Source: Trileptium ribeirensis
Taxonomy: Eukaryota; Nematoda; Enoplea; Enoplida; Thoracostomopsidae
DNA length: 64,000 bases
Assembly (NCBI GenBank): GCA_030248225.1
Contig: JASANE010029311.1
Coordinates: 26,563-90,562 of the forward strand
Direction: 5' to 3'
Every line of letters begins with the position of its first letter. Position 1 is the stretch's first letter. Shown here piece after piece: positions 53,201 through 57,865 of this stretch. A program made the translations under genes and the position numbers. The notes beneath the pieces are model-generated. The model was not told the origin of the DNA. It did no database searches and was given only the letters and a program-made list of their open reading frames with translations.

Positions 53201-55101
53201 GCTATGGACAATGACTGTATTATATATAGCAAGCTATGGAGCGCTTGTCTGGCGGCATCGCAATGGGTTAACGGTTTTCAAAATAAAATTACATTGCGCA
53301 CAGTGACTTGTAATTTTGCTGATTACAGGAGCCATGAGGACTGTACCAACTATGCGGCTTATGGACTACTACTGCAGAACACAACTGTCATTTGAGATTA
53401 TATCAAATGGCTGAAAGTATACCATACTCAGTGGTCCCAGGGACATGACGCTTAAACAGCACCATGATTCCTGGTCTTGCAACACGAATATCGCAGGAAA
53501 GTCAGACAATACGCAAGCAGAACAACATGGAGTCTGACTAAATCTTTTAGCTGTTCAAAGACGTGTCGTGTATGCGGCTACGTTACCGACAAGGCACGGG
53601 AGCTGATTTCTATATTGAACCAACTAGTTTATTTTATATATCTTTAAGGTAGAGATGAGTATCAGTCCTTCATGCTGAAGTCTATGCTACACATGCATGT
53701 GCCCAGTCACTTGTCAGATCAGGCTGCAGGAATGAAAAATATTTGCATCAGCAGTGACAGTAAAGCTGTACTCCTGGCGCTGACAGCGTCTACACTCAGC
53801 TCTAAATTAGAAATTTTATGCGTTGAAACTATTAAGTTGCTTTGTGATTATCGCTAAGATGGATACAAGGAAATCCAGAGAGTTTTGGTAAACAGCTTAA
53901 AGTCGTCTATTTCCTGTGTGACAAATGCTGGCAGAGCTACTTATGCAACCTCAACAATCCCATGCTTAGATAGGCTTTTTCGCTGCTCACTGGACGTAAT
54001 CATCTTAATGCTCATCTTTTCAAGCTAGGAATGGTTCAGAGCTGTCCTTGTGAGACCTGCAATACAGAAGAAGCCTCACAACACGTTGCTCTCAACTGCA
54101 ACTGTGTGACTGAAGTTACGAAGCATATATATAGTGTGAATTCATGGTACCTTACTAGCTTCCGCCAAGACGGAATTAAGGAAATAGTGAGATTTGCCAT
54201 AGAATTCGGCAGATTTTGATCTAGCTATAACAGGACCGTGTTACCGTAATTTGTTTCCACACTAATTTCATCTTGCTCGCTATCATAAACCGCCAATTAG
54301 TTAATATTTGAGTGTAGTGCTCCTACCTTATGAGGAATGGTAAATTTGAGCTTAATCCTGTCATGCCCACAAGGTCCAAATGGACCCAATGCACATTGCG
54401 ACTCGTTGTGTTTACTGAGTTTTTCGTATATCGTACGTTTGAACGTGCGTTGTTATTCGCTCGCATTGTGAGGTTCCTTAAGGAACCGAGCAACAGCTCT
54501 CAGATAGCTCATTGGTTTACGTACACAAGTTTCGCCCGTACGCTTCGGGTTCGATCTCTGGCGCAGGCTCGAGTTTGTCAAACGTTGCACGATACACAAA
54601 TTGATTTGGGCATGAAAGGGTTAAGAACTGGGATACTGTTTTCAAAAATGCGTCGGGACCACGACGCCCACCTTCAGTATGAAAATCCGTAAATTTTGGT
54701 ACAATTATTGCACTTTGTTCGTTGAGGTTGTTTAAAAATAGTCATTTCGATTATAGTTTTGTACATTGCTTGAACCGCTTAAATATGCTGCGTGGAATAA
54801 TTTGCAAAATGAACATTGTACGATAAAAATTGGCAAAACACGGATTGAAGTAGGGAGCAAAGCAAAAGTCCTGTTATTTGGTCATGGGTTAGTACATACT
54901 TGTGTATTTCAGGGAAAAGGTATGACCACATTGCAACAAATGGCGGCGGCCCAAGACAGCCTTGCGGGTGCATCAGGCGGTGTCCCGGGCAGTGGTTACG
55001 GTAACTATATGATGCCGCAAAACATGGGACCGGGTGGCGGCGGTGGCATCGGTAGCGGACAGGGACTTGGATTTGACAGCGGGAAGCGAAGAAGGCGTTG
55101 A
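7972..55101 (+). CDS. DBHS-family RNA-binding protein (NONO/SFPQ/PSPC1/NonA-like), 11 exons, start exon missing
   Basis: Joined exons are 7972-8258, 10924-11079, 12408-12559, 21670-21765, 25370-25566, 30549-30615, 31265-31640, 41414-41468, 45367-45462, 49683-49729 and 54913-55101. All introns are GT-AG, phases agree throughout, and the reading frame ends at TGA 55099-55101, giving 572 visible residues. Order of parts: Gly/Ser-rich lead (1-50), RRM1 (about 54-127; RNP2 RLFVGNL, RNP1 KGFGFITM), RRM2 (about 134-199), NOPS segment (about 203-253; LFVEPLEQKDDQDGLQERL and FEFEFGSRWKE), a charged coiled coil (about 254-319), then a Gly-rich and Gln-rich tail ending GKRRRR. This order is diagnostic of DBHS proteins, which dimerise through RRM2, NOPS and coiled coil, bind RNA and act in nuclear RNA retention, splicing and transcription. 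The first exon enters in phase 1, so at least one exon lies upstream. The coiled coil looks shorter than in vertebrate relatives. Family assignment is near certain; which paralogue it matches cannot be said. Confidence 0.95.
8259..9543. other. Intron 1, proximal part, no element resolved
   Basis: Holds no recognisable gene. Overlapping antiparallel open frames at 9015-9405 sit in G/C-rich sequence of unknown origin and lack domain features. Confidence 0.4.
9752..9761 (-). promoter_or_regulatory. TATA-like box of the solo LTR
   Basis: TATATTTAAA on the - strand, seven bases after the nearer heat-shock element; would place initiation near 9720-9730. Confidence 0.45.
9768..9780. promoter_or_regulatory. 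Perfect three-unit heat-shock element
   Basis: GAATCTTCTAGAA fits GAAnnTTCnnGAA exactly. It lies 43 bp from the other element and directly upstream, on the - strand, of the TATA-like box. Confidence 0.65.
9811..9823. promoter_or_regulatory. Perfect three-unit heat-shock element
   Basis: GAACATTCTAGAA fits GAAnnTTCnnGAA exactly, the binding pattern for a heat-shock factor trimer. It is the distal of two in the solo LTR. Confidence 0.65.
10145..10338. repeat. Composite direct and 30-bp perfect inverted repeat in intron 1
   Basis: A 49-bp direct repeat (10145-10193 and 10227-10275) differs at one base. Between and after lie perfect 30-bp inverted arms, 10194-10223 (CATGTTCATTCTCGG...) and 10309-10338. 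The transcript could fold into a 30-bp hairpin with an 85-nt loop that includes the second direct repeat. Confidence 0.9.
10385..10640 (-). repeat. Repeat family R2 tail, solo copy
   Basis: Resembles the tail of the 3535-4330 repeat in reverse: GTGAGCGAGAC, GAATTCTGACTGGCCAGAGTG and TCTCATAACTCA blocks. Diverged. Confidence 0.5.
10924..11079 (+). CDS. DBHS exon 2: end of RRM1 and linker to RRM2
   Basis: Encodes 52 residues beginning DTHYNAEKAKEALDGKDIGG and including LQVRFATHKAALRLKEIP, the DBHS end of RRM1 and start of RRM2. An in-frame TAG directly before 10924 fixes the acceptor as TTTAG. The donor is CAG|GTGAGC. Both ends are phase 0. Confidence 0.95.
11080..12407. other. Intron 2, no element resolved
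   Basis: AT-rich, with a GC-rich patch at 12190-12360. No gene or transposon boundaries could be supported. Confidence 0.4.
12408..12559 (+). CDS. DBHS exon 3: RRM2 core
   Basis: Encodes AFSMFGEVERAIHVVDERGR followed by PSGEGIVEFSRKPGAAEATR and VFLLTA, the atypical RRM2 of DBHS proteins. Acceptor TTTTCAG|GCG in phase 0; donor GC|GTAAGT leaves a split Ala codon completed by the next exon 9.1 kb away. Confidence 0.95.
14423..14673 (+). repeat. 5' LTR of the Ty3/gypsy element
   Basis: Begins TGTCAGCCGCTTGTCACGA and ends CTACGGTCACA. Contains TATATAAACAATGCTG, a TATA region, near 14568, and AATAAA at about 14473. It matches 18847-19095 with roughly twenty differences by eye. Confidence 0.9.
15486..15926 (+). 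pseudogene. Gag capsid region of the Ty3/gypsy element
   Basis: 146 residues open, with FKFWSAMSRKPGETVQELAA and PLDEALRTRFICSVNNEAV, the pattern of Ty3/gypsy capsid. The upstream open frame (14600-15154) may be the N-terminal Gag but is out of register, so the gene is broken. Confidence 0.85.
16149..16190 (+). pseudogene. Gag zinc knuckle
   Basis: CNHCHKKGHLQAVC fits C-X2-C-X4-H-X4-C. A first knuckle just upstream (DHTGKDCRHKETE) has lost part of its cysteines. It is in frame with 15948-16280, not with the capsid frame. Confidence 0.8.
16284..16345 (+). pseudogene. Protease fragment
   Basis: Reads LNGKHVVFEVDTGSYDNI with the retropepsin active site DTGS at 16323-16334, after a stop at 16278. 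It continues into no open frame of useful length. Confidence 0.75.
16720..17250 (+). pseudogene. Reverse transcriptase fragments
   Basis: GFTKIDLADAYNQIRLAVEN at about 17008-17067 is the RT block with the first catalytic Asp; VAVYLDDMLVSGKDA at about 17147-17190 is the YLDD block. Only about 90 bases separate them, far fewer than usual, so part of the RT core is deleted. Confidence 0.88.
17700..18260 (+). pseudogene. Integrase fragments
   Basis: HIGHFGIKRMKQLARTSVYW and CGSCDGC form the HHCC zinc domain (about 17784-17900). LHVDHAINFMGPDWLMIVDG and VTDNAPTFRSEEF supply two of the catalytic acidic positions, in different frames and across stops. Confidence 0.88.
18847..19095 (+). repeat. 3' LTR of the Ty3/gypsy element
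   Basis: Begins TGTCAACCGCTTGTCACGA directly after the purine tract AGGAGG and ends CTACTGTCACA. Confidence 0.9.
19096..20330. repeat. Intron 3, degenerate repeat-rich stretch
   Basis: Several diverged blocks recur with TTTAGA-CTGGTTTTGGTC and GGTCAAATTTA-like motifs roughly every 150-250 bp, suggesting an old tandem repeat. No gene. Confidence 0.4.
20330..21420 (+). repeat. Dispersed repeat family R3, copy 1
   Basis: Shares GGGGTGAAACGGAGCGAACG, ATGTGTAATCACCTGTAACATG and TTGTAGATATCGATGAG blocks with 26860-28110 and in part with 28430-28750. Non-coding; unclassified. It ends about 250 bp before exon 4. Confidence 0.7.
21670..21765 (+). CDS. DBHS exon 4: start of NOPS segment
   Basis: A 96-base exon between GTTTCAG and GTAAGC encoding SPKPLFVEPLEQKDDQDGLQ, ERLVARNTQFN and a split Ile. 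It supplies the NOPS signature EPLEQ-D--DGL expected between RRM2 and the coiled coil, and its phases (2 in, 2 out) join exons 3 and 5 exactly. Confidence 0.93.
21968..22050. repeat. Inverted repeat in intron 4
   Basis: AGGTCGCCAATAGC (21973-21986) and its exact complement GCTATTGGCGACCT (22020-22033), with GGTAGC and GCTACC pairing further out. TATTGGCGACCT together with AAGCCGAAAAACGA recurs near 60325-60380. Confidence 0.75.
22380..22620. repeat. AT-rich low-complexity patch
   Basis: Repeated TTAGCTAATTAATTAACTAATTAG-type runs, palindromic but simple. A related patch at 24050-24110 lies on the other side of hAT copy A. Confidence 0.7.
22823..23998 (+). mobile_element. Non-autonomous hAT-type element, copy A
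   Basis: 1176 bp with CAGGGAGTAACCGGAATTCC at one end and CGGTTATTCCCTG at the other; perfect 8-bp target duplications CTTTAAAC (22815-22822, 23999-24006). Both subterminal parts are runs of CCGGTTCCGG-type motifs. The 8-bp duplication and CAGGG ends place it in the hAT superfamily. It has no transposase frame. Nearly identical to copy B. Confidence 0.93.
24120..25369. other. Intron 4, distal part, no gene supported
   Basis: An open frame at 24314-24607 has ordinary composition but no domain, splice context or neighbour to support it. Rest is AT-rich. Confidence 0.4.
25370..25566 (+). CDS. DBHS exon 5: NOPS end and first part of coiled coil
   Basis: Encodes ERSADPRFAEPGSFEFEFGS followed by RWKEIYMNEKMRRHALEQEL and a further charged helix to QANIMRE. 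PRFA-PG-FE-E-G-RWK is a conserved DBHS signature. Acceptor TGTTGCAG; donor GAAG|GTATTA; phase 1 out. Confidence 0.95.
25567..26859. other. Intron 5, proximal part, nothing recognised
   Basis: AT-rich with only short, fortuitous open frames. A TCGATTTCGATT patch near 26785-26870 matches other copies at 940-1080 and 55530-55690. Confidence 0.4.
26860..28110 (+). repeat. Dispersed repeat family R3, copy 2
   Basis: Shares GATGAAACGGAGCGAGCGTG, ATGTAATAACCTGTAACA and TTGTAGATATCGATAA with the copy at 20330-21420, in the same order. A partial third copy is at 28430-28750. Confidence 0.65.
28975..30000 (+). repeat. Dispersed repeat family R1, copy 2
   Basis: The fullest copy, from GTGTGTTGCTTGGGTGAAAG to GATAGAGTTACTAG, in the same order as 49980-50535. 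It contains a recent internal tandem duplication (29193-29787). Confidence 0.85.
29193..29787 (+). repeat. Near-identical 297-bp tandem duplication
   Basis: Unit 1 is 29193-29489 and unit 2 29490-29787, both starting GGAAGCAAGGTTATTTTTAT. The only difference seen is one extra T in a T-run. Overlapping open frames here are repeats of themselves, not a gene. Confidence 0.95.
30549..30615 (+). CDS. DBHS exon 6: coiled-coil continuation
   Basis: A 67-base exon encoding (D)LRRRQEELERLEAMRMQRM EE, matching the RRQEEL--- heptad segment of the DBHS coiled coil. Acceptor TAATTTTAG; donor AAAT|GTACGT. Too short for a long open frame but phases (1 in, 2 out) fit both neighbours. Confidence 0.92.
31265..31640 (+). 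CDS. DBHS exon 7: Gly/Ser-rich low-complexity tail
   Basis: Encodes 125 residues rich in Gly, Ser and Ala (GFRGGPGLTGEFGTSGG, AASGAVSGTGISSMGGSLG), then QQRRQQQQQAPEVIVLDEEQ. Acceptor GCTTTTTAG in phase 2; donor GGG|GTGAGT in phase 0. Low-complexity tails of this kind are typical after the DBHS coiled coil and are linked to condensate formation in the family. The acidic EVIVLDEEQD patch resembles a SUMO-interacting motif; that is only a suggestion. Confidence 0.88.
32020..32110 (+). repeat. SINE-head fragment
   Basis: Contains CATTCGCTCGCTTTGTTAGG and TTCCTTAAGTAAACGAGCAA, matching the start of the SINE-like copies at 54440 and (reverse) 34610. The tRNA-like body is absent. Confidence 0.5.
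32312..33500 (-). repeat. 3' LTR (element sense) of the gag-only element
   Basis: 1189 bp, aligned end to end with 40117-41317. Confidence 0.93.
33501..33515 (-). other. Polypurine tract
   Basis: GACAGAGGGGGTAA on the - strand, ending at the 3' LTR boundary. Confidence 0.75.
34501..34610 (-). repeat. tRNA-derived SINE-like sequence inside the LTR element
   Basis: On the - strand: GGTTCCTTAAG-type head in reverse order, GTAGCTCAGTG (A-box-like) and GGTTCGATCCC (B box, 34529-34519). Related copy at 54440-54640. Confidence 0.6.
35473..35736. ncRNA. Array of five spaced hairpins in the LTR element
   Basis: Stems: 35473-35485 with 35496-35508 (13 pairs, three G-T); 35527-35537 with 35548-35558 (11 perfect); 35578-35588 with 35599-35609 (11, one G-T); 35634-35640 with 35653-35659 (7, plus two wobble-type pairs on the - strand); 35704-35714 with 35726-35736 (11 perfect). 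Starts are 54, 51, 56 and 70 bases apart and linkers are AT-rich. Four loops begin ACA (ACATAAAATC, ACACTGCACC, ACATTACACC, ACATAAATTCT) after a GG(G) closing run, while outer stem sequences differ yet still pair. Likely a structured RNA part of the element transcript. Wobble positions do not agree on one strand, so the sense is not settled by them. Confidence 0.75.
36003..36037. ncRNA. Twin hairpin 1 (ATGGCC loop)
   Basis: CGAACTGG pairs with CCAGTTCG (8 bp) around the 19-nt loop ATGGCCACTAAACCGGAGC (36011-36029). Twin of 36150-36182. Confidence 0.8.
36150..36182. ncRNA. Twin hairpin 2 (ATGGCC loop)
   Basis: CGGCTAG pairs with CTAGCCG (7 bp) around ATGGCCATTAAACCGGAGC (36157-36175), one base different from the loop of twin 1 although the stem sequence is largely different. 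Confidence 0.8.
36317..36459. ncRNA. Possible folded RNA domain
   Basis: GTTGCTCAC (36317-36325) and GTGAGCAAC (36451-36459) are exact complements enclosing about 125 nt that contains ACAGTG-CATCCT-CACTGT and a CAGGT/ACCTG pair. This could form a multi-branched structure downstream of the hairpin pairs. Confidence 0.5.
36460..38164. other. Non-coding interior of the LTR element
   Basis: AT-rich with no pol motif on either strand. A tight hairpin GAGAAGC-AAC-GCTTCTC sits at 37247-37263. An open frame at 37786-38076 on the + strand is antisense to the element and unsupported. Confidence 0.5.
38165..39940 (-). CDS. Gag-like protein of the LTR element
   Basis: 591 residues from the Met just inside the element to a stop. 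Residues about 20-185 have the pattern of a retrotransposon capsid: YYGNFGDDFEEWIGIFE, FLRSEAARKWE, FKERSQRFNESAETYAKDIE and FMCGLNKTIRRF. Such proteins assemble the cytoplasmic particle that carries the RNA. No CCHC zinc knuckle was seen after it. Residues about 409-430 (VKIYVNGLLYDVIV) look like the first strands of a retropepsin, but where DTG/DSG is expected the sequence reads YVR, so any protease is dead or the likeness is chance. The rest (440-591) is unassigned. The frame is uninterrupted, unlike most elements in this window. Confidence 0.85.
   Translation of the reverse strand: MNLDPNRGVGQREPNIFEADDIPLYYGNFGDDFEEWIGIFECISFANEWSKDEIARILPAFLRSEAARKWECISGETKKNYDLLKNCLVETFVPKYVIYNYGAQFKERSQRFNESAETYAKDIEYLVTKAYPTFSKETRDIIALENFMCGLNKTIRRFVLSARPGSFRTAITEARKQECIENFVCSTETELFAPNLKVIGSESHKISLNNEPLNSTENFDCTDKSAVYLKISNSRLCNKKFKSVDMLSSTENLSTNTMSCMNRNVGTRWGSKTDFRCESLNAEWNLCDKRKRHQPIQTYGARQFGNAEISVFKRCEPKGTFLDEVMQSEIQMNTTVRKRPLVICASIILDLRGDSIRCSKMVFIEKHKNVSSLNGNENLTTNFKDFGLVNMKGIDYENEPMHSNEGVQFRCACVKIYVNGLLYDVIVYVRFLSRLLEIYVVVKVIQIHRSRDACQDTQCYVISWYIVGLITLNGNVIYGLPSEDCAQHSHSLSVKKKFCNCGNIRRVTPRSCKLVFITLLLKRDSIKRDVFGNKNLKNLSTDIVISKSASCQIHFQGSNCLQNIGKFVRNSKRKIEVSLVGFISPFLGDIT
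40100..40113 (-). other. Primer-binding site
   Basis: TGGTGCCGCAAGCC on the - strand, three bases inside the 5' LTR. It would pair with a tRNA ending GGCTTGCGGCACCA; the tRNA was not identified. Confidence 0.7.
40117..41317 (-). repeat. 5' LTR (element sense) of the gag-only element
   Basis: 1201 bp. Termini TGTAGC and GCTACA are exact inverted repeats. It has a 10-bp extra repeat (GACTGAGGCC-like) near 40370 missing from the other LTR. Short open frames are shared with the other LTR and are not genes. Confidence 0.93.
41414..41468 (+). CDS. DBHS exon 8: basic segment
   Basis: A 55-base exon encoding KSRKRPMDGAGSLRDKKP, with a KSRKRP basic run that may act as a nuclear localisation signal. 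Acceptor CTTTTTTTTAG; donor CCAG|GTTAGC. It lies 96 bp after the end of the intron-7 LTR element. Confidence 0.8.
41930..42110. repeat. 61-bp imperfect inverted repeat in intron 8
   Basis: Arms 41930-41990 and 42050-42110 are complementary apart from about six positions (TTTAAAAATCAA-ATTTCAC ... ), with a 59-nt spacer. It resembles a small MITE or hairpin element; no target duplication was recognised. Confidence 0.8.
42185..42960 (+). repeat. Repeat family R2, second tandem copy
   Basis: Two or three units with GATGAATAATGGCTCTACAA and ATTTTGGGTC, then the tail GTTATGCGTGTCACTCCG and CTTAGCTTCGCTC. Same order as 3535-4330. A 9-bp hairpin TCAAAGAAT/ATTCTTTGA lies at about 42382-42403. Confidence 0.7.
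42961..45366. other. Intron 8, distal part, nothing supported
   Basis: An open frame at 43539-43817 has a hydrophobic stretch but sits in AT-rich DNA with no splice or family support. No other element resolved. Confidence 0.4.
45367..45462 (+). CDS. DBHS exon 9: amphipathic and Gln-rich segment
   Basis: Encodes ENLVHGVKKLLQMFKTDNQQ then HQQQAYSAGGD. Acceptor TCTATTTCAG, donor GATG|GTAAGT; phase 1 in and 1 out, joining exons 8 and 10. No domain recognised. Confidence 0.8.
46140..46440 (-). repeat. Repeat family R2 tail, solo copy
   Basis: Reverse copy of the R2 tail: GAGCGAAACAAGAATTCTTA and GGTGACATGCATAACTCAA. It is followed by hAT copy B. Confidence 0.6.
46496..47679 (+). mobile_element. 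Non-autonomous hAT-type element, copy B
   Basis: 1184 bp, termini as copy A, perfect 8-bp target duplication CTATATAC (46488-46495, 47680-47687). It inserted at the edge of a 171-bp tandem repeat. No transposase. Confidence 0.93.
47681..48092 (+). repeat. Tandem repeat, about 172-bp unit, 2.4 copies
   Basis: Units 47681-47851, 47852-48024 and a part 48025-48092 share TATATACGCTG-like starts, GAGCAGGGTTGGGTTA, ATATCTCCTCAAC and CATTTTGTTCAGAAAGCAAA. Confidence 0.9.
48935..49330 (+). repeat. Tandem pair, about 245-bp unit
   Basis: Both halves carry AAATATAATAAAACAGG, TTTCAC-TATAAAG-AGTGCAG and the 19-bp TTAGATGCATAACATCTAA (about 49038-49056 and 49277-49295), itself a 7-bp hairpin. Confidence 0.75.
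49683..49729 (+). CDS. DBHS exon 10: short Gly/Pro segment
   Basis: A 47-base exon encoding (V)GGGYGAPPQELMKNQ between CACATTTCAG and CAG|GTAAGT. Phase 1 in, 0 out. Small, but the splice signals and composition match the exons on either side. Confidence 0.75.
49980..50535 (+). repeat. Dispersed repeat family R1, copy 3
   Basis: Collinear with 28975-30000 without the tandem duplication; shares GAACCGGCATAGTCGATTTA and CTCGATAGTTACTAG. Confidence 0.85.
51180..54225 (+). mobile_element. Decayed non-LTR retrotransposon (LINE with endonuclease, RT, RNase H)
   Basis: In order on the + strand in intron 10, with many frameshifts: endonuclease block LIAGCDSNARHTVWGSTD (about 51285-51340); RT blocks VPIPKSAKN and LKSCRPICISSFVLKTLGKL (about 52300-52400), QHAYQLGKSTICALNELV, GCPQGGVLYPLL-CTVVDDLL (about 52715-52780); RNase H-like ICISSDSKAVLLALTAS (about 53742-53795); and a C-terminal CETCNTEEASQHVALNC Cys/His block. 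This order fits LINE clades with RNase H such as I, LOA or R1-like; the clade is not settled. It is probably 5'-truncated. Confidence 0.88.
54440..54640 (+). repeat. tRNA-derived SINE-like element
   Basis: Head GTGAGGTTCCTTAAGGAACC, GATAGCTCATTGG (A-box-like) and GGTTCGATCTC (B box, 54548-54558), then a tail AAACGTTGCACGATACACAA that recurs in part near 58835-58890. Confidence 0.6.
54913..55101 (+). CDS. DBHS exon 11: C-terminal exon and stop
   Basis: Begins after TGTATTTCAG and encodes GKGMTTLQQMAAAQDSLAGA, a Gly-rich run with NYMMPQNMGPGGGGGIGSGQ, and ends GLGFDSGKRRRR stop. The basic C-terminal end parallels the short basic ends of other DBHS proteins. No canonical AATAAA was seen in the first 480 bases of 3' UTR; AATAAA at 55591-55596 is a possible but weak poly(A) signal. 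Confidence 0.92.
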   Translation, partial: GKGMTTLQQMAAAQDSLAGASGGVPGSGYGNYMMPQNMGPGGGGGIGSGQGLGFDSGKRRRR

Positions 55102-57669
55102 AAATGAATATAATTATACGTAGCTTGTCGGTTCACGTTTGTCTATAAGCGGGCGAACTGTTTGCTTAAGTTTTACTGTAGAAAACACATTTTGTCGATT
55201 GTTAACTTTTGTTGTTTATTGTTTTTATCTATATATTATGTTTGTAAGTGTAATCGTTTTGAGCTGTTGACCACAGTATTAAGAAAAGCGAAATGCTACG
55301 AATCTTCTTTTGCGTATTAGAATAATATGCTTCGGATTTTTGTAGGCGACAATTATTATCTTTTCGTGAGTTCAACGTATATGACCAGATGGCTCGCTTT
55401 AAGGCGATTGAAGGTGTATCATGGTAGCATATACTTGATTTGATGTAAACTTAAAATTTTAAGAGTTGTATGATTATTAGTCCTGTAGTACAGTCACAGC
55501 CAGAAATGTAAAGTGCAAAATAATCGATCGAAATTTCGTTCCATTTCAATTAGACACAATTTCGATCGCTTCCGATTTTGGCGCAGTTATAATAAATTTC
55601 AAATTTCTATTATCGAAAATTCTATCAATTGCGACTAATCGAAATTTTGATCGATTGAGATTCTGATTGATCTTGATTGGGCTTATTTTTGGCCATGATT
55701 GTACCTTGACATAAACTATTTTTAATCGCGTCTCGAGATTGAAAAATGTGGAATTCAATGCATTTGTACTCTGACATCGTTTCTGTAACCTGAAATACTT
55801 CTTCCACACCGGAATTAATCTCGTTTCAGAAATTTTTGGGCAAAACTGAAACTGTTGTATTCTCAAATTGGCAAGACGGCAAGAAATGCTTTCTACAAAG
55901 TTGAAATCTAGCAGCGCTTTTCTGTCATATGTCGTTGTTTGCATAAATACTGTAATTGGTTGCAAGGAAAAGAGAATGGTTTCAGTAAACTACTTTTGAA
56001 AGTTGGTTGTTACAAGATACTAGAAAGCTTTGTGTATATTTAATCTGTTTTTTAAATCCGTGCAAGGCTTTTCGTGTAGTTGTTAATTGTCAAACTATTT
56101 TAAAGTTCCTATAGCTAAGCGAAATTTTTTGCGTTAGAGTTTGTACCATAGCAATATTTGCATTCCAGCAACAGTAGATGATGTTCAACAATATAGATTG
56201 GATAGGCATTGCTTCGGTCCATATTGTTGGTGACGTTCGTTGAGATGTTGCCGAAAGCGATCACAATGTGGCTGGGTCGCCAGCAAGGTGAAAGTGGAAC
56301 GCGTCACGCCCTTAAATATGATCGAATATCATCGACTGTTGATTCCAGTAATGTACGGATTTCTAACATTCAGTAATAAAAGATCATTGCTTCCTCTGTT
56401 GCTGCTTGGCTTGCAATACAGTAGTACAGACTGCTTTTTCATAACCAGATAATATTTTGAGGCAACTTTACACAAGCATGTACATCTCTGATTGTGCCTT
56501 TTGCTGCTTTTCGCTGAGTTATACACATGACGCTGATATATCTGGATTTGTTAGTAATAGCTAATTTTCGGTTAAACGTTCGCCGACTCATTAAATTTGG
56601 CACTTGCCCATACAATAATGAATAATAAACTGTCGAAATGCAGGCTGCATTCAGTTTGAAGCAGTGTACGCTGTGATAAAATTGTGCCAATTCATATGCT
56701 TTTCAGCTTGGGTTTTTAGTTTTGAAGTCTGCAAGTCTTGCCAATGAGTACTAACTGCTATGTATTTTAAGGAATTTTGATGGACAACGAAAAATCTTCT
56801 GTTTAGAATATTATCGAGAGTGCATAAGGGAATAGTTTGTCAATCCCCAGCACTCTGATATGAACCCGTGTTTGATAACACGAGCGTTTTCAACCATTAT
56901 TCCCCTAATTCCTGGGTGGCGTTATAATGTACAAGTCCTCTCCCTCACTTTCTGAGGAGCGCTTGTCATATTTTCCAGTTTAAGAGGGGAGGTGGGATAA
57001 ACCAACCACGCGTGTAACGGGTCTGACATACTGACAGTCAGACATATGTACTGGGTGTTCGACCTACGCACATCCCTAGAAAACAACTGGGAGACTGTGC
57101 GCCATCTCACTACAGTAATAGCTGTTCAGGTTGAAACCGCCCGCGTCATCAAAACACGTTGGAATTAGAGTGCTGGGAACTGACATATAGACTTTTCCCT
57201 TATGCAATCGCTACTACTAATTTGTGGTTTTAAATGGAATTTCTTCAGTGGATTTTGTAAGAGCAGGTTTTGCTACTGTTTTGTAAACCTGATATATATG
57301 ATTGGAACAATTAAAATTGATGTGTGGATGTAATATAAAAGATCAGTGTAGCACACTAGTTATGCAGTAATCACATTAAGATGCGTGCTGTTAATGGCCA
57401 TTTTGAGCATATAGTTTAAATCAATCCACGTAAAATTGTGGAAGGTCAGCGATTATATACAATTAATGTGCAATGGCAGTCACCACATCTATATTTGGAG
57501 GGGCAGTGGTAGCGACTATGTCAACATGTGTCGAATGGTAGCAACGACATCTACACTTCGTGCGTAATTTACTTGTAATTCCATAGTTGTAATTGAAAAT
57601 TTGTGTATGCACACACGGAATGTTGATATGGTAACTGCCATTGATCAGAATGACGTTAAACTCCATGAA
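55102..57669. other. 3' flank of the DBHS gene, no gene seen
   Basis: Holds the 3' UTR of unknown length, the TCGATCGAAATTTCG-rich patch at 55530-55690 shared with 940-1080, and otherwise unassigned AT-rich sequence with short fortuitous open frames. Confidence 0.4.
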
Positions 57670-57865
57670 ATGATTTATATCCTACTTGACTAACCGCCAT
57701 CAATGCTTTCAAATCGGGGACGCCTTTTCCAAATCGAGTGCGCTAGCTAGCGGCGTTCCCCGGGGCAGTGTTATCGGACCAATTTTGTTTAACATCTCGA
57801 TCGCGCCGCTCCTGGACATTATCAGCTATACTGGGTTTCAAGCACACAGCTACGTTTTGTATTGA
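57670..57865 (+). pseudogene. LINE reverse transcriptase fragment
   Basis: Translates as YLTNRHQCFQIGDAFSKSS, then LASGVPRGSVIGPILFNISI, the RT block before the catalytic YADD; the frame decays directly after. It is a different LINE lineage from the one at 51180 because its block reads GVPRGSVIGPILF. Confidence 0.85.
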
